DNA of 28,402 nt from Megasphaera sp. UBA5897 (GTDB lineage: Bacteria; Bacillota; Negativicutes; Veillonellales; Megasphaeraceae). The translations under genes were made by a program, and so were the position numbers. Location of the stretch: positions 1 to 28,402 of the forward strand of contig DJEN01000076.1 in NCBI GenBank assembly GCA_002431345.1. Reading direction: 5' to 3'. The notes beneath the pieces are model-generated. The model was not told where the DNA came from, made no database searches, and worked only from the letters and a program-made list of their open reading frames with translations. Shown piece after piece: positions 7,152 through 14,727 of this stretch (position 1 is the first letter of the stretch; each line of letters begins with the position of its first letter).

Positions 7152-8294
7152 ATGTATTATTTTGACAATGCTGCGACGACAGTACAAAAACCGCAGGCTG
7201 TAGCCCAGGCTGTGTATGAGGCACTGTGCAGCGGTGAACTGGGGAATCCGTCTCGGGGTACACATGCCTATGCCCTGCAGGCCTATCGCCGGGTCTTAGC
7301 AGTCAAAGACGACGTCAAGCGGCTTTTTCATGCATCAGATGCGTATGAAGTGGCATTTACGTATAATTCGACAACGGCTTTGAACATGGTATTAAAAGGC
7401 GTACTGCAGCCGGGTGACCATGTATTGACGACGACGTGGGAACACAACGCGGTTTTGCGGCCGCTGTATCAACTGGAAAAACAAGGTGTAACCGTTGATT
7501 ATATAGCCAGTGATGCCGTGACGGGACAGCTTCACTATGATGAACTGGAGCAAAAATGCAGACCGAACACAGCCTATCTTGTTTGTAACCATGCGTCCAA
7601 CGTGACGGGAAATGTACTTGATTTGCAGCGGATAAAATCATTTTGCCAACAGCATCATATCGGGCTGATTGTCGATGTATCACAGACAGCCGGAGCCTAT
7701 CCCATTGATATATCAGACGGTATCGTGACAGCGCTTTGCTTTACAGGACATAAGTCGCTGTATGGTCCCGGCGGCACCGGCGGCATCTGCATGCGGAAAG
7801 ATACGACAGTACGCCCGTATTTGACCGGAGGCGACGGCATTCATTCTTTTGAGCACGAACAGCCCTGCCAAATTCCGGCTGTGTTTGAAGCCGGGACGAT
7901 GAATGTTGCTGGTATTCTGGGGCTGGGAGCCGGTATTCGGCTTATTTTGCAGGACGGCGTGGCACAGCGCATGGCGCATCAGCAGGAGCTGGCAGACATA
8001 TTCGTTTCCGGCGTGCAGCATATTCCCAATATTACACTGTACGGTGATGTAACGAAGCCGCATGTTGGTGTTTATGCGCTGAATATAGGCGATGCAGATG
8101 CGGCTCTTGTCAGCGATGCGTTGTGGACGGAATACGGCATGGCTGTACGCGCCGGATTTCACTGCGCGCCGTTGATGCATAAAGCGCTCCATACAGACGT
8201 ACAAGGGGCACTGCGGTTTTCTTTTTCTTGTTTTACAACACAAAAAGAAGTAACAGCTGCGGTGCAGGCCTTGCGTGAATTGGCAGACCGCTAG
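7152..8294 (+). CDS. class V aminotransferase, cysteine desulfurase-like (EF2568-type)
   Basis: This 380-residue PLP enzyme of the NifS/CsdB superfamily begins MYYFDNAATTVQKP. The PLP lysine is Lys201 in TGHKSLYGPGGTGG. The loop cysteine that carries persulfide or perselenide is Cys338 in RAGFHCAPLMHKAL. The subgroup looks like the one typified by Enterococcus EF2568, which is found with selD and yedF in selenium clusters; a selenocysteine-lyase or Se-mobilising role is therefore likely but inferred. The start is the ATG at 7152, with AGGTGG five bases upstream; the GTG at 7143 overlaps that site. A strong terminator precedes it, and a fresh promoter lies between it and yedF. A weak TACAAT at 7097-7102 is the only -10 candidate of its own. 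Confidence 0.85.
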   Translation: MYYFDNAATTVQKPQAVAQAVYEALCSGELGNPSRGTHAYALQAYRRVLAVKDDVKRLFHASDAYEVAFTYNSTTALNMVLKGVLQPGDHVLTTTWEHNAVLRPLYQLEKQGVTVDYIASDAVTGQLHYDELEQKCRPNTAYLVCNHASNVTGNVLDLQRIKSFCQQHHIGLIVDVSQTAGAYPIDISDGIVTALCFTGHKSLYGPGGTGGICMRKDTTVRPYLTGGDGIHSFEHEQPCQIPAVFEAGTMNVAGILGLGAGIRLILQDGVAQRMAHQQELADIFVSGVQHIPNITLYGDVTKPHVGVYALNIGDADAALVSDALWTEYGMAVRAGFHCAPLMHKALHTDVQGALRFSFSCFTTQKEVTAAVQALRELADR

Positions 8295-8340
8295 ACCGGG
8301 ACATGGAGCTGCCAATGGTGATATGTATGACTGAAAATTT

Positions 8341-8370
8341 TTGATAAAATATTTTGGCCTATGGTATACT
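8341..8370 (+). promoter_or_regulatory. promoter of the yedF-selB-selA operon
   Basis: TTGATA (8341-8346), 18 bases, then TATACT (8365-8370). It lies 30 bases before yedF, and no other promoter is obvious before selA. The four genes behind it are close-packed or overlapping and so probably share this transcript. Confidence 0.6.
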
Positions 8371-8400
8371 ATAGGCGTATTCTAATAGAGGTGATGTACG

Positions 8401-8997
8401 ATGTTTAAAATAGATGCTCTTGGCAAAGCGTGCCCTTTGCCTGTGATTGAAACACATAAAGCGTTAAAAGAACATGATGCCGTAGAAATAACGGTAGATA
8501 ATAAGATTGCAACAGAAAATTTAAAAAAATTGGCAGACGATATGGGATGTACCTATGCGATGACGGCGGAATCACCGACACATTATACCGTCGTACTTGC
8601 TAAAGATGCAGAAAAACAGTCGAGTGAAACAAGCCAGACGATTTTGGCAGCGAAACGGCAGGAGAGTTATATTGTTGTGATTAATTCACCCATGATGGGA
8701 ACCGGTGATGAAGCACTGGGCAAACAGCTGCTAAAAACGTTTATTTATGCGCTGACGGAACAAGATGTACTGCCGCAGACGATTCTTTTTTATAACGGCG
8801 GCGTACCTTTGGTAACAGAAGATTCGGAGTCGCTGGAGGATTTGAAAAAATTGGCATCCCAGGGAGTTTCTATCTATGCGTGCGGTGCCTGCCTTAATTA
8901 TTATCAGTTGACAGACAAGGTAGCTATTGGTGAAATTACCAACATGTATCGTATTGTTGAAATCATGCGGACGGCAGACCGCATTGTGCGGCCGTAA
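8401..8997 (+). CDS. yedF: selenium metabolism protein YedF
   Basis: This 198-residue protein has two parts. The N-terminal TusA/SirA-like domain carries CPLP at residues 11-14 (Cys11), the thiol that carries S or Se in this family. The C-terminal domain is DsrE/DsrF-like with the Cys pair CGAC at 161-164. This exact two-domain form occurs with selD and Se-related desulfurases in anaerobes (TIGR03527 family). It is thought to pass selenium from the desulfurase to an acceptor; the reaction is not proved. The ATG at 8401 follows GAGGTGATG. It is the first gene of the selB-selA transcript, with only 4 bases before the next gene. Confidence 0.88.
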   Translation: MFKIDALGKACPLPVIETHKALKEHDAVEITVDNKIATENLKKLADDMGCTYAMTAESPTHYTVVLAKDAEKQSSETSQTILAAKRQESYIVVINSPMMGTGDEALGKQLLKTFIYALTEQDVLPQTILFYNGGVPLVTEDSESLEDLKKLASQGVSIYACGACLNYYQLTDKVAIGEITNMYRIVEIMRTADRIVRP

Positions 8998-9001
8998 ACA
9001 C

Positions 9002-9271
9002 ATGGCAGAGCGGTACGGTATTATCTTGATTCAGTCTACGCGGGACGCGATGGCTGCAGAAGAACAGGCGAAAGCCCGGCAGCTGCAGGTTCGGATTATT
9101 CCGACGCCGGGACGCATTCAAGCCAACTGCGGTTTTTCGTTGAAGTATGAACTAGCTGAAGAAGCGCAGGTATTGGCCTTGCTGCAGCAAATGCATATCG
9201 CCTATGACGGGCTGTATGAGGCAGTGCAGACTGGTTTGACCGCAGTGTATACCCGGCGGAGAAAGGATTAG
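9002..9271 (+). CDS. DUF3343 putative Se/S carrier-like protein
   Basis: This small cytoplasmic protein has 89 residues. The start is the ATG at 9002, four bases after the yedF stop; an upstream in-frame start at 8927 would lie inside yedF and was rejected. It begins AERYGIILIQSTRDAM and contains IPTPGRIQANCGFSLKYEL, the conserved PTPxxI...CG region of DUF3343 (Se_S_carrier). Its single Cys in NCG is the likely carrier thiol. The family co-occurs with yedF and selD; its biochemical role is not established. It ends three bases before the selB start, so the two are probably translationally coupled. Confidence 0.8.
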   Translation: MAERYGIILIQSTRDAMAAEEQAKARQLQVRIIPTPGRIQANCGFSLKYELAEEAQVLALLQQMHIAYDGLYEAVQTGLTAVYTRRRKD

Positions 9272-9274
9272 CTT

Positions 9275-11203
9275 ATGGCAGCGTATATGGTCATAGCGAC
9301 AGCCGGTCATGTAGATCATGGCAAAACGGCATTGGTCAAAGCATTGACTGGCAACGATACAGATACAACGGCAGAAGAAAAAAGACGGGGCCTGACGATA
9401 CAGCTGGGATTTACGTACATGGATTTGCCGCATCATCGGCGGGCAGGCATTGTCGATGTCCCCGGTCATGAACGGTTTATTAAAAATATGGTTGCCGGCA
9501 TGCCGGGCATACAGCTGGTGCTGCTGGCCATTGACATACATGAAGGCGTCATGCCACAGACTAGAGAACATATACACATTGTGTCACTGCTGGGCATACG
9601 GCATATATTGGTTGTGCTGACAAAAGTAGAAACGATGGATGCAGAGCTGCGGCAGCTGGCAGCGGCAGAAATTCGAAACGAATTGTCACAGACAGAAGCT
9701 GCCGGGGCTGAGATCATAGAAACAGATGCGGTAACCGGGTACGGGATTCCTGCGTTGCGGCAGTATATTCAAGAAGCAGCGGAACAACTGGCAGATGTGC
9801 CGGAAACTGGCAGCGGCAGACTGCACGCAGACCGCGTGTTTTCTGTTAAAGGGTTTGGCACGGTTGTGACAGGTACGCTGCTGGATGGACCTATGCATGT
9901 CGGTGATGATGTGTACCTCTATCCGGGCCGCCGCAAGCTGCGAATCCGATCGATACAAATACATGAAGAAACGGCTGCCAAAGCACTGCCGGGGCAGCGG
10001 ACGGCACTGAACCTGCCGGGGATTGCCAAAGAAGATATACAGCGCGGTGATGTATTATGCACGGCCGATGTATTGGAAGGTACGCGCATGCTGGATGTCT
10101 ATATACAGTGTTTAGCTGATTCTCCGGTGTCCATCTCTTTGTGGAGCCGCGTGCGTCTTCTTATCGGCACGGAAGAAGTCATAGGACGGGCAGTTCCCTT
10201 GGGCGCGGCAGAGATAAAACCGGGACAAACGGGATTTTTACAGCTTCGTTTGGAGAAAAAGGACGTATTTGTCAATGTACGGGACCGTTTTATTTTACGG
10301 ACTTTTTCTCCGATGCAGACGATTGCCGGCGGTGAAGTGTTGGATATACATCCTAAAAAACACCGCCGTTTTCACCCGGATGTTGTACAACGGCTGCGGC
10401 AGCTGCAGGAAGGCGGCGCTGAAGCGGCTGTTACAGATTTTCTTTGCCGAAAACACACGCCGTTTGCCAGTATGGCAGAAATAGCAGCACAGCTGCAGCT
10501 GCCTAACGATGTATGTACTGCTGCAGTCGCTTCGTTGCTCAAACAGCAGCAGCTGTGGCATACGCCAGCCGGTTGTATTTATTGGACAGCGTATAAAACT
10601 TGGCAGGCGAAGGTGCTGCAAATACTTTGGGCATATCACCGTAAATATCCATTGCGGGCAGGCATGCCGTGCTGTGAATTGAAAGCCCGCATGGGGCAAT
10701 GGCTGTTGGAAACAGAAGCAGCGGCTATGATACAACTGTTGCTGCAGCGGCGAGTTTGCCGCCGCGCAGGACATGTCATTGCTGCCAGCCAGTTTCAAGT
10801 GACCTTTACAAAAAAAGAGAAAAAAATATGCCAGGCCATACGGACAATACTGCAGCAAAAAGACTGCCAGGGCGTAAAAAAAGCAGATCTTTTTCAATTG
10901 GGAAATGAGGCGCCTGCTGTTGTCGATGCGTTACATAATCAGGACTTGTTGTTTTTGACAGACGAATACGTCATAAGCCGTAAAGTCTATCAAAACGCAG
11001 TACATCGTATTTGTCGATATATTGCGGCGCAGCGGCAAATCAAATTATCAGACTGCCGGGATTTGCTGCAGACGAACCGTAATGCAGCACTGCGGATATT
11101 GGAATGCATGGACAGGCAGCATATTACAAAACGACAGGATGCATATCGTATTTTGGACCGCAGGGGACTGCAGATGCTGGGAGAGACGAAATCACATGAA
11201 TGA
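9275..11203 (+). CDS. selB: selenocysteine-specific elongation factor SelB
   Basis: SelB is a GTPase that carries Sec-tRNA-Sec to ribosomes stalled at UGA codons followed by a SECIS. The protein is 642 residues, slightly longer than E. coli SelB (614). The G domain shows GHVDHGKT (11-18), DVPGHERF (61-68) and TKVE (116-119, in place of NKxD). EF-Tu-like beta-barrel domains follow, beginning near the VFSVKGFGTVVTGTL segment. The last ~250 residues form winged-helix repeats that bind the SECIS hairpin, ending with a segment rich in Arg and Gln. The ATG at 9275 follows AGAAAGGATTAG. The stop overlaps the selA start by eight bases. The order selB-selA is the reverse of the common selA-selB order. 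Confidence 0.95.
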   Translation: MAAYMVIATAGHVDHGKTALVKALTGNDTDTTAEEKRRGLTIQLGFTYMDLPHHRRAGIVDVPGHERFIKNMVAGMPGIQLVLLAIDIHEGVMPQTREHIHIVSLLGIRHILVVLTKVETMDAELRQLAAAEIRNELSQTEAAGAEIIETDAVTGYGIPALRQYIQEAAEQLADVPETGSGRLHADRVFSVKGFGTVVTGTLLDGPMHVGDDVYLYPGRRKLRIRSIQIHEETAAKALPGQRTALNLPGIAKEDIQRGDVLCTADVLEGTRMLDVYIQCLADSPVSISLWSRVRLLIGTEEVIGRAVPLGAAEIKPGQTGFLQLRLEKKDVFVNVRDRFILRTFSPMQTIAGGEVLDIHPKKHRRFHPDVVQRLRQLQEGGAEAAVTDFLCRKHTPFASMAEIAAQLQLPNDVCTAAVASLLKQQQLWHTPAGCIYWTAYKTWQAKVLQILWAYHRKYPLRAGMPCCELKARMGQWLLETEAAAMIQLLLQRRVCRRAGHVIAASQFQVTFTKKEKKICQAIRTILQQKDCQGVKKADLFQLGNEAPAVVDALHNQDLLFLTDEYVISRKVYQNAVHRICRYIAAQRQIKLSDCRDLLQTNRNAALRILECMDRQHITKRQDAYRILDRRGLQMLGETKSHE

Positions 11204-12605
11204 ATGGATACAGCAACAATTACAAGCATTGCCTCAAGTAGATTGGCTTTTGCGGCAGCCGTTTTTACAGCAGCGGCAGCAGAGCTCGTCGCGCGTTGCT
11301 TGTAAAGACGCTATACACAAGGTACTGCAGCAGTGGCGGCAGCGTATACAGCAGGGAGCAGAAGCACCGTCTATGGCACAGTTGGCTGCAGATATCACGG
11401 CACAGCTGCAGCGGCAGCAGGCGTATCACTTAGATTCACTGATTAATGCGACCGGAACCGTGCTGCATACCAACTTGGGACGGGCCAGACTCAATGAAGA
11501 ACTCAGCCATCATATTGCTCAAATTGCCAGTACGTATTCCAACGTAGAATACGAGCTGGATGCAGGGAGGCGTGGCTCACGGTACAGCCATGTGCGGACG
11601 CTGCTGCAAAAATTGACGGGTGCTGAAGACTGCCTGGTGGTCAATAATAACGCCGCCGCCGTGTTGTTGGCACTATCAACAGTTGCTTCCGGCAGGGAAG
11701 TCGTATTGTCGCGGGGAGAATTAGTAGAAATCGGCGGCATGTTCCGCATGCCTGAAGTTATCCGGCAAAGCGGCGGCATCATTCATGAAGTGGGCACGAC
11801 GAATAAGACCCATCTTGCCGATTATGCTCATGCGGTCGGTGAACGGACGGGTGTCATACTAAAAGTACATACAAGCAACTATCGGGTCATAGGCTTTACA
11901 TCTTGTCCGTCAATAACAGACATTGCAGCATTAGCTCATCAGCAGGATGTGCCGCTGTTCTATGATCTGGGAAGCGGCTTGCTAATAGATTTACAGCCTT
12001 TGGGCCTGCCGCATGAACCGACAGTCAAAGAGGTACTGCAGCAAGGATGCGACGCAGTCTTTTTCAGCGGCGATAAACTGCTTGGCGGCGCACAGGCCGG
12101 AATTATTGCCGGTTCGGCACGTTATATTGAAAAAATGAAAAAAAATCAGCTTTTACGGGCACTACGTGTAGATAAGATGACGTTAGCCGCTTTGGAAGGC
12201 ACATTGCAACTGTATGCAGAAAAAGACCCGATAAAAGAAATTCCGACATTAGCCATGCTGGCAGAATCTAGAGAAACCTGCTTAAAAAAAGCGCAGTTTC
12301 TCGCTGCGTTACTGTGCCGCATTGATGCAGCATTGGTAATTGACATAGTGCCGTGTGAGGATGTTATCGGCGGCGGGGCCTATCCGGGATGTACGCTGCC
12401 GGGATATATGGTTACGGTATCTTTGCCGTCTATTGCGGCAAATGAATGGGAGCAGCGGCTGCGGCACCACCGGCCGGCTGTTATCGGCCGCATACACCAA
12501 CATAAAATAGCCTTTTCTGTTCGCACGATGACAGAGGAAGAGCTGTCCCGCATGCCGCAAATTGTACGGGACTGTTTGCAGGAAATAGTATCAAGGCATC
12601 TTTGA
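11196..12605 (+). CDS. selA: L-seryl-tRNA(Sec) selenium transferase
   Basis: SelA is a decameric PLP enzyme that converts Ser-tRNA-Sec to Sec-tRNA-Sec using selenophosphate. I start at the ATG at 11196, overlapping the selB stop; this gives 469 residues, close to 463 in E. coli, and the usual opening MNEWIQQQLQALPQVDWLL. The frame is open further upstream, but that part is inside selB. Family features are INATGTVLHTNLGRA, VEYELDAGRRGSRY, and the PLP lysine at Lys294 in FFSGDKLLGGAQAG (Lys295 in E. coli). It is the last gene of the operon and is followed by a hairpin. All components needed to read the selD UGA are therefore in this window. Confidence 0.95.
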   Translation: MNEWIQQQLQALPQVDWLLRQPFLQQRQQSSSRVACKDAIHKVLQQWRQRIQQGAEAPSMAQLAADITAQLQRQQAYHLDSLINATGTVLHTNLGRARLNEELSHHIAQIASTYSNVEYELDAGRRGSRYSHVRTLLQKLTGAEDCLVVNNNAAAVLLALSTVASGREVVLSRGELVEIGGMFRMPEVIRQSGGIIHEVGTTNKTHLADYAHAVGERTGVILKVHTSNYRVIGFTSCPSITDIAALAHQQDVPLFYDLGSGLLIDLQPLGLPHEPTVKEVLQQGCDAVFFSGDKLLGGAQAGIIAGSARYIEKMKKNQLLRALRVDKMTLAALEGTLQLYAEKDPIKEIPTLAMLAESRETCLKKAQFLAALLCRIDAALVIDIVPCEDVIGGGAYPGCTLPGYMVTVSLPSIAANEWEQRLRHHRPAVIGRIHQHKIAFSVRTMTEEELSRMPQIVRDCLQEIVSRHL

Positions 12606-12613
12606 TGCATAAC

Positions 12614-12652
12614 AAAAAGCCCTCACAGCTAGATAGGCGTGGGGGCTTTATA
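12614..12652. terminator. bidirectional terminator between selA and the TetR gene
   Basis: AAAGCCCTCAC (12616-12626) pairs with GTGGGGGCTTT (12639-12649), with one G-U. The + strand T-tract is short (TTTATAT) and the minus strand has TTTTT, so it may serve the TetR gene better than selA. Confidence 0.75.
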
Positions 12653-12664
12653 TATGCCGTTTAT

Positions 12665-13333
12665 TTATTTGGGAGCGGCCCAGTTAAGCAGCGTGCGGCA
12701 GGCATAGAGCATTTTCTCTGTCAGTACGCTGTCATCCATACTGTCACCGGCAGAAAGTTTCTGCAGCAGTAACTGATGGAAATAAGAAATAATAACGTCG
12801 TTGAGTAATTCCAACGCGGTTTTATCTGCCTGACTGCCCAGCAGTTTGGTGAGGAGAAAATAATTTGTACTGCATAAATTGCCGCAGTACAGTAAATCAT
12901 CCAACGTAATGCCTGCATGAATCAGTTCATCAGCAAATAGTTCATAGTAATCTTGTAAAAGTGTATCTAACCGATGACTGTGTCGACTAAAAAATACGTG
13001 ATTAATGCATTCCGGATGCTGAAATGCACATTCACAAAAATAACGCCATTCTTGCATATACATTTCAAAAGGCGTTGTTGACTGTTTGTTTTTTTTCCGT
13101 TCTACGTATTGAAATGTCATTTTTTTTAATAAATCGACACTGGCAAAAAGAAGAAGTTCATCCAAATCGCTAAAATGCCGGTATAAAATGGCTGTGTTGA
13201 CATTGGCTAGTTTAGATACTTTGCGCAATGTAACATTTGCAAGGCCCTCTGTGAAGATAATCTGCTGTGCTGCGTGAATGAGCGATGTAGCAATAGTACG
13301 TTTTTCTTCCATGGTAAGTGGGGGACGAGGCAT
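12665..13333 (-). CDS. TetR-family transcriptional regulator
   Basis: The protein has 222 residues. The N-terminal helix-turn-helix has the TetR pattern TLRKVSKLANVNTAILYRHF at about residues 35-54. It is followed by SDLDELL and an all-helical ligand/dimer domain without recognisable specificity. The ATG at 13333 has AAAGGAG about 11 bases upstream. It converges on selA and lies downstream of tRNA-Sec on the same strand, separated from it by a hairpin. No adjacent efflux or catabolic gene identifies its target. Control of the selenium genes is possible from position only. Confidence 0.85.
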   Translation of the reverse strand: MPRPPLTMEEKRTIATSLIHAAQQIIFTEGLANVTLRKVSKLANVNTAILYRHFSDLDELLLFASVDLLKKMTFQYVERKKNKQSTTPFEMYMQEWRYFCECAFQHPECINHVFFSRHSHRLDTLLQDYYELFADELIHAGITLDDLLYCGNLCSTNYFLLTKLLGSQADKTALELLNDVIISYFHQLLLQKLSAGDSMDDSVLTEKMLYACRTLLNWAAPK

Positions 13334-13372
13334 TCTTATCGCGCTCCTTTACTATAAGTATTATCATGTAAC

Positions 13373-13404
13373 CCAAAAGAAGCTGCCGCATCGTGCGACA
13401 GCTT
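13373..13404 (-). terminator. tRNA-Sec terminator
   Basis: On the minus strand AAGCTGTCGC pairs with GCGGCAGCTT (one G-U) around a five-base loop, then TCTTTT. It starts ten bases after the tRNA CCA end and precedes the TetR gene. Confidence 0.7.
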
Positions 13405-13413
13405 GCGTCTGCA

Positions 13414-13510
13414 TGGCGGGAAAGTGTAGGAATCGAACCTACCTAAGAAGCTGTTCACTCCTCATGCTGGTTTTGAAGACCAGAGGGCACACCAGAACCC
13501 TTACTCCCCC
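13414..13510 (-). tRNA. selC: tRNA-Sec (anticodon UCA)
   Basis: This is a 97-base gene including an encoded CCA. It starts GGGGGAGT, which pairs as an 8-bp acceptor stem with ACTTTCCC (two G-U pairs), followed by discriminator G and CCA. The T arm is GTAGG-TTCGATT-CCTAC, giving the 8+5 stacking typical of bacterial tRNA-Sec. The anticodon arm is CTGGT-CTTCAAA-ACCAG with TCA in the loop, reading UGA. A long variable arm lies between. It is next to selA/selB but on the opposite strand, with its own promoter and terminator. Confidence 0.95.
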
Positions 13511-13519
13511 ATTAGTATT

Positions 13520-13548
13520 AGTATATCATTGCATGACATAACAATCAA
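13520..13548 (-). promoter_or_regulatory. tRNA-Sec promoter
   Basis: On the minus strand TTGATT (13548-13543), 17 bases, then TATACT (13525-13520). The -10 ends nine bases before the tRNA 5' end, so the primary transcript would carry almost no leader. Confidence 0.75.
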
Positions 13549-13563
13549 GTTTACATATACTTT

Positions 13564-14586
13564 TTATTTCTGCGGCATCGGTGATGACTGCCCAATAATT
13601 TTGCTCCCTTCAATATAAACGACGGCAGGGTTTTCCTGCTTCTTTTCAATCAAGTTGACGAGTAAATGCAAACATTCTTCGCCGATTTTTCCCATCGGAA
13701 TGTCGATGCGGGACAGAGACGGGATGGCATAATCATTGAGTTCGGCCATATTGATACCGATAGTAAAGACTTCCACGTCGTCAGGAATGGAAATGCCTAA
13801 TTCATGGCAGGCGTAGAGCATGCCGTGGGCCAGTACGTCAGATTCACAAAACATAGCGCGCGGCATATGACCGGAATCGTAGAGCTTTTTCGTTACATCA
13901 ATGGCACTGGAAGAAGAGGTAGTACATAATATAATATTTTCTGTTGGCACCGGGTGTCCCGCTTTAGCAAACGTATCCAAAAAGCCGTTCATCCACATGC
14001 GCATGATAGGAAAGGTTGTATCATGCGTCAAAACCCCGGCATCATAAATGCCCTTGTCGAGAAAATGCTGCGCTACATTGCAGCCAATCGTATAGTTGTC
14101 CATTGTTACGCTGCTGTATTTAGGAGATTCGCGGTTAAACAAAACGACAGGGTATGAAATATTGCAGGAATTCAGATAATCCATGTCGGAATCGGACATA
14201 TTAGCAATAATAATACCGTTGAAAAATTCATTTTGTGTCGTTTCCATTTGCTTTTTCAAATTATCTACTTCATAGGGAACAACGGTCAAATGGACGACTT
14301 TATTTTGACGCATAATTTCTTTTTGAATCCCCAGGGTGATGCGGGCCAAATAGTTAATACGGAAGTCTGTTGCCCAGTAAAATGCAATGGCATAACTGTC
14401 TTTATGGGCAGAACGCAGTTTTTTGGCAGACTGATTTGGAACATAATTCAACTGTTGGGCAATATGATATATTTTTTTCTGCGTTTCAGCCGATATTTTT
14501 CGTTCAGGTCCCTTGCCGTTTAAGACAATGGAAACCGTAGCGATAGAAACACCGGCTTCACGAGCAATATCTTTAATCGTAGACAT
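13564..14586 (-). CDS. LacI-family transcriptional regulator
   Basis: The protein has 340 residues. The N-terminal LacI helix-turn-helix, STIKDIAREAGVSIATVSIVLN, spans residues 2-23. The hinge helix contains NYVPNQSAKKLRS, and a periplasmic-binding-protein-like sensor domain follows to the C-terminus. The effector cannot be inferred; no sugar genes adjoin it. The ATG at 14586 has GAGGAGG seven bases upstream. It is divergent from cobT, and a perfect palindrome lies in the shared upstream region, suggesting autoregulation and possibly joint control. Confidence 0.88.
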   Translation of the reverse strand: MSTIKDIAREAGVSIATVSIVLNGKGPERKISAETQKKIYHIAQQLNYVPNQSAKKLRSAHKDSYAIAFYWATDFRINYLARITLGIQKEIMRQNKVVHLTVVPYEVDNLKKQMETTQNEFFNGIIIANMSDSDMDYLNSCNISYPVVLFNRESPKYSSVTMDNYTIGCNVAQHFLDKGIYDAGVLTHDTTFPIMRMWMNGFLDTFAKAGHPVPTENIILCTTSSSSAIDVTKKLYDSGHMPRAMFCESDVLAHGMLYACHELGISIPDDVEVFTIGINMAELNDYAIPSLSRIDIPMGKIGEECLHLLVNLIEKKQENPAVVYIEGSKIIGQSSPMPQK

Positions 14587-14612
14587 GGAAATACCTCCTC
14601 AATTTATTATAT

Positions 14613-14632
14613 TTTGACATAAATATGTCGAA
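14613..14632. promoter_or_regulatory. palindromic operator, probably for the LacI-family regulator
   Basis: GACATA-AA-TATGTC (14616-14629) is a perfect inverted repeat. TT and AA extend it on the outside after one mismatch. It lies 27 bases upstream of the LacI gene start and about 60 bases before the cobT -10. The size and even-centred symmetry suit LacI-family operators. Confidence 0.6.
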
Positions 14633-14691
14633 TTTTCAAGATGAACCCCGGAGACGGCAAATTGTTTTGTCTATCGTTAGGTACAGGTCTA

Positions 14692-14700
14692 TGGTACAAT
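14692..14700 (+). promoter_or_regulatory. extended -10 promoter of cobT
   Basis: TGG-TACAAT is an extended -10. Transcription would start near 14707, just before the GTG start at 14728. No cobalamin riboswitch could fit in so short a leader. Confidence 0.5.
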
Positions 14701-14727
14701 GATAGCAGTATGAAAGGAAGTGGAACA

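Noticed and set aside
7713..8315. 200-codon minus-strand open frame over the aminotransferase gene
   Set aside because: Antisense to conserved motifs of a clear PLP enzyme; composition is typical of a shadow.
10295..10897. 200-codon minus-strand open frame over selB
   Set aside because: Antisense to the SelB C-terminal domains; no start signals.
14641..14727. cobalamin riboswitch upstream of cobT
   Set aside because: The deduced transcript starts near 14707, leaving about 20 bases of leader; no B12-box-like sequence is seen.
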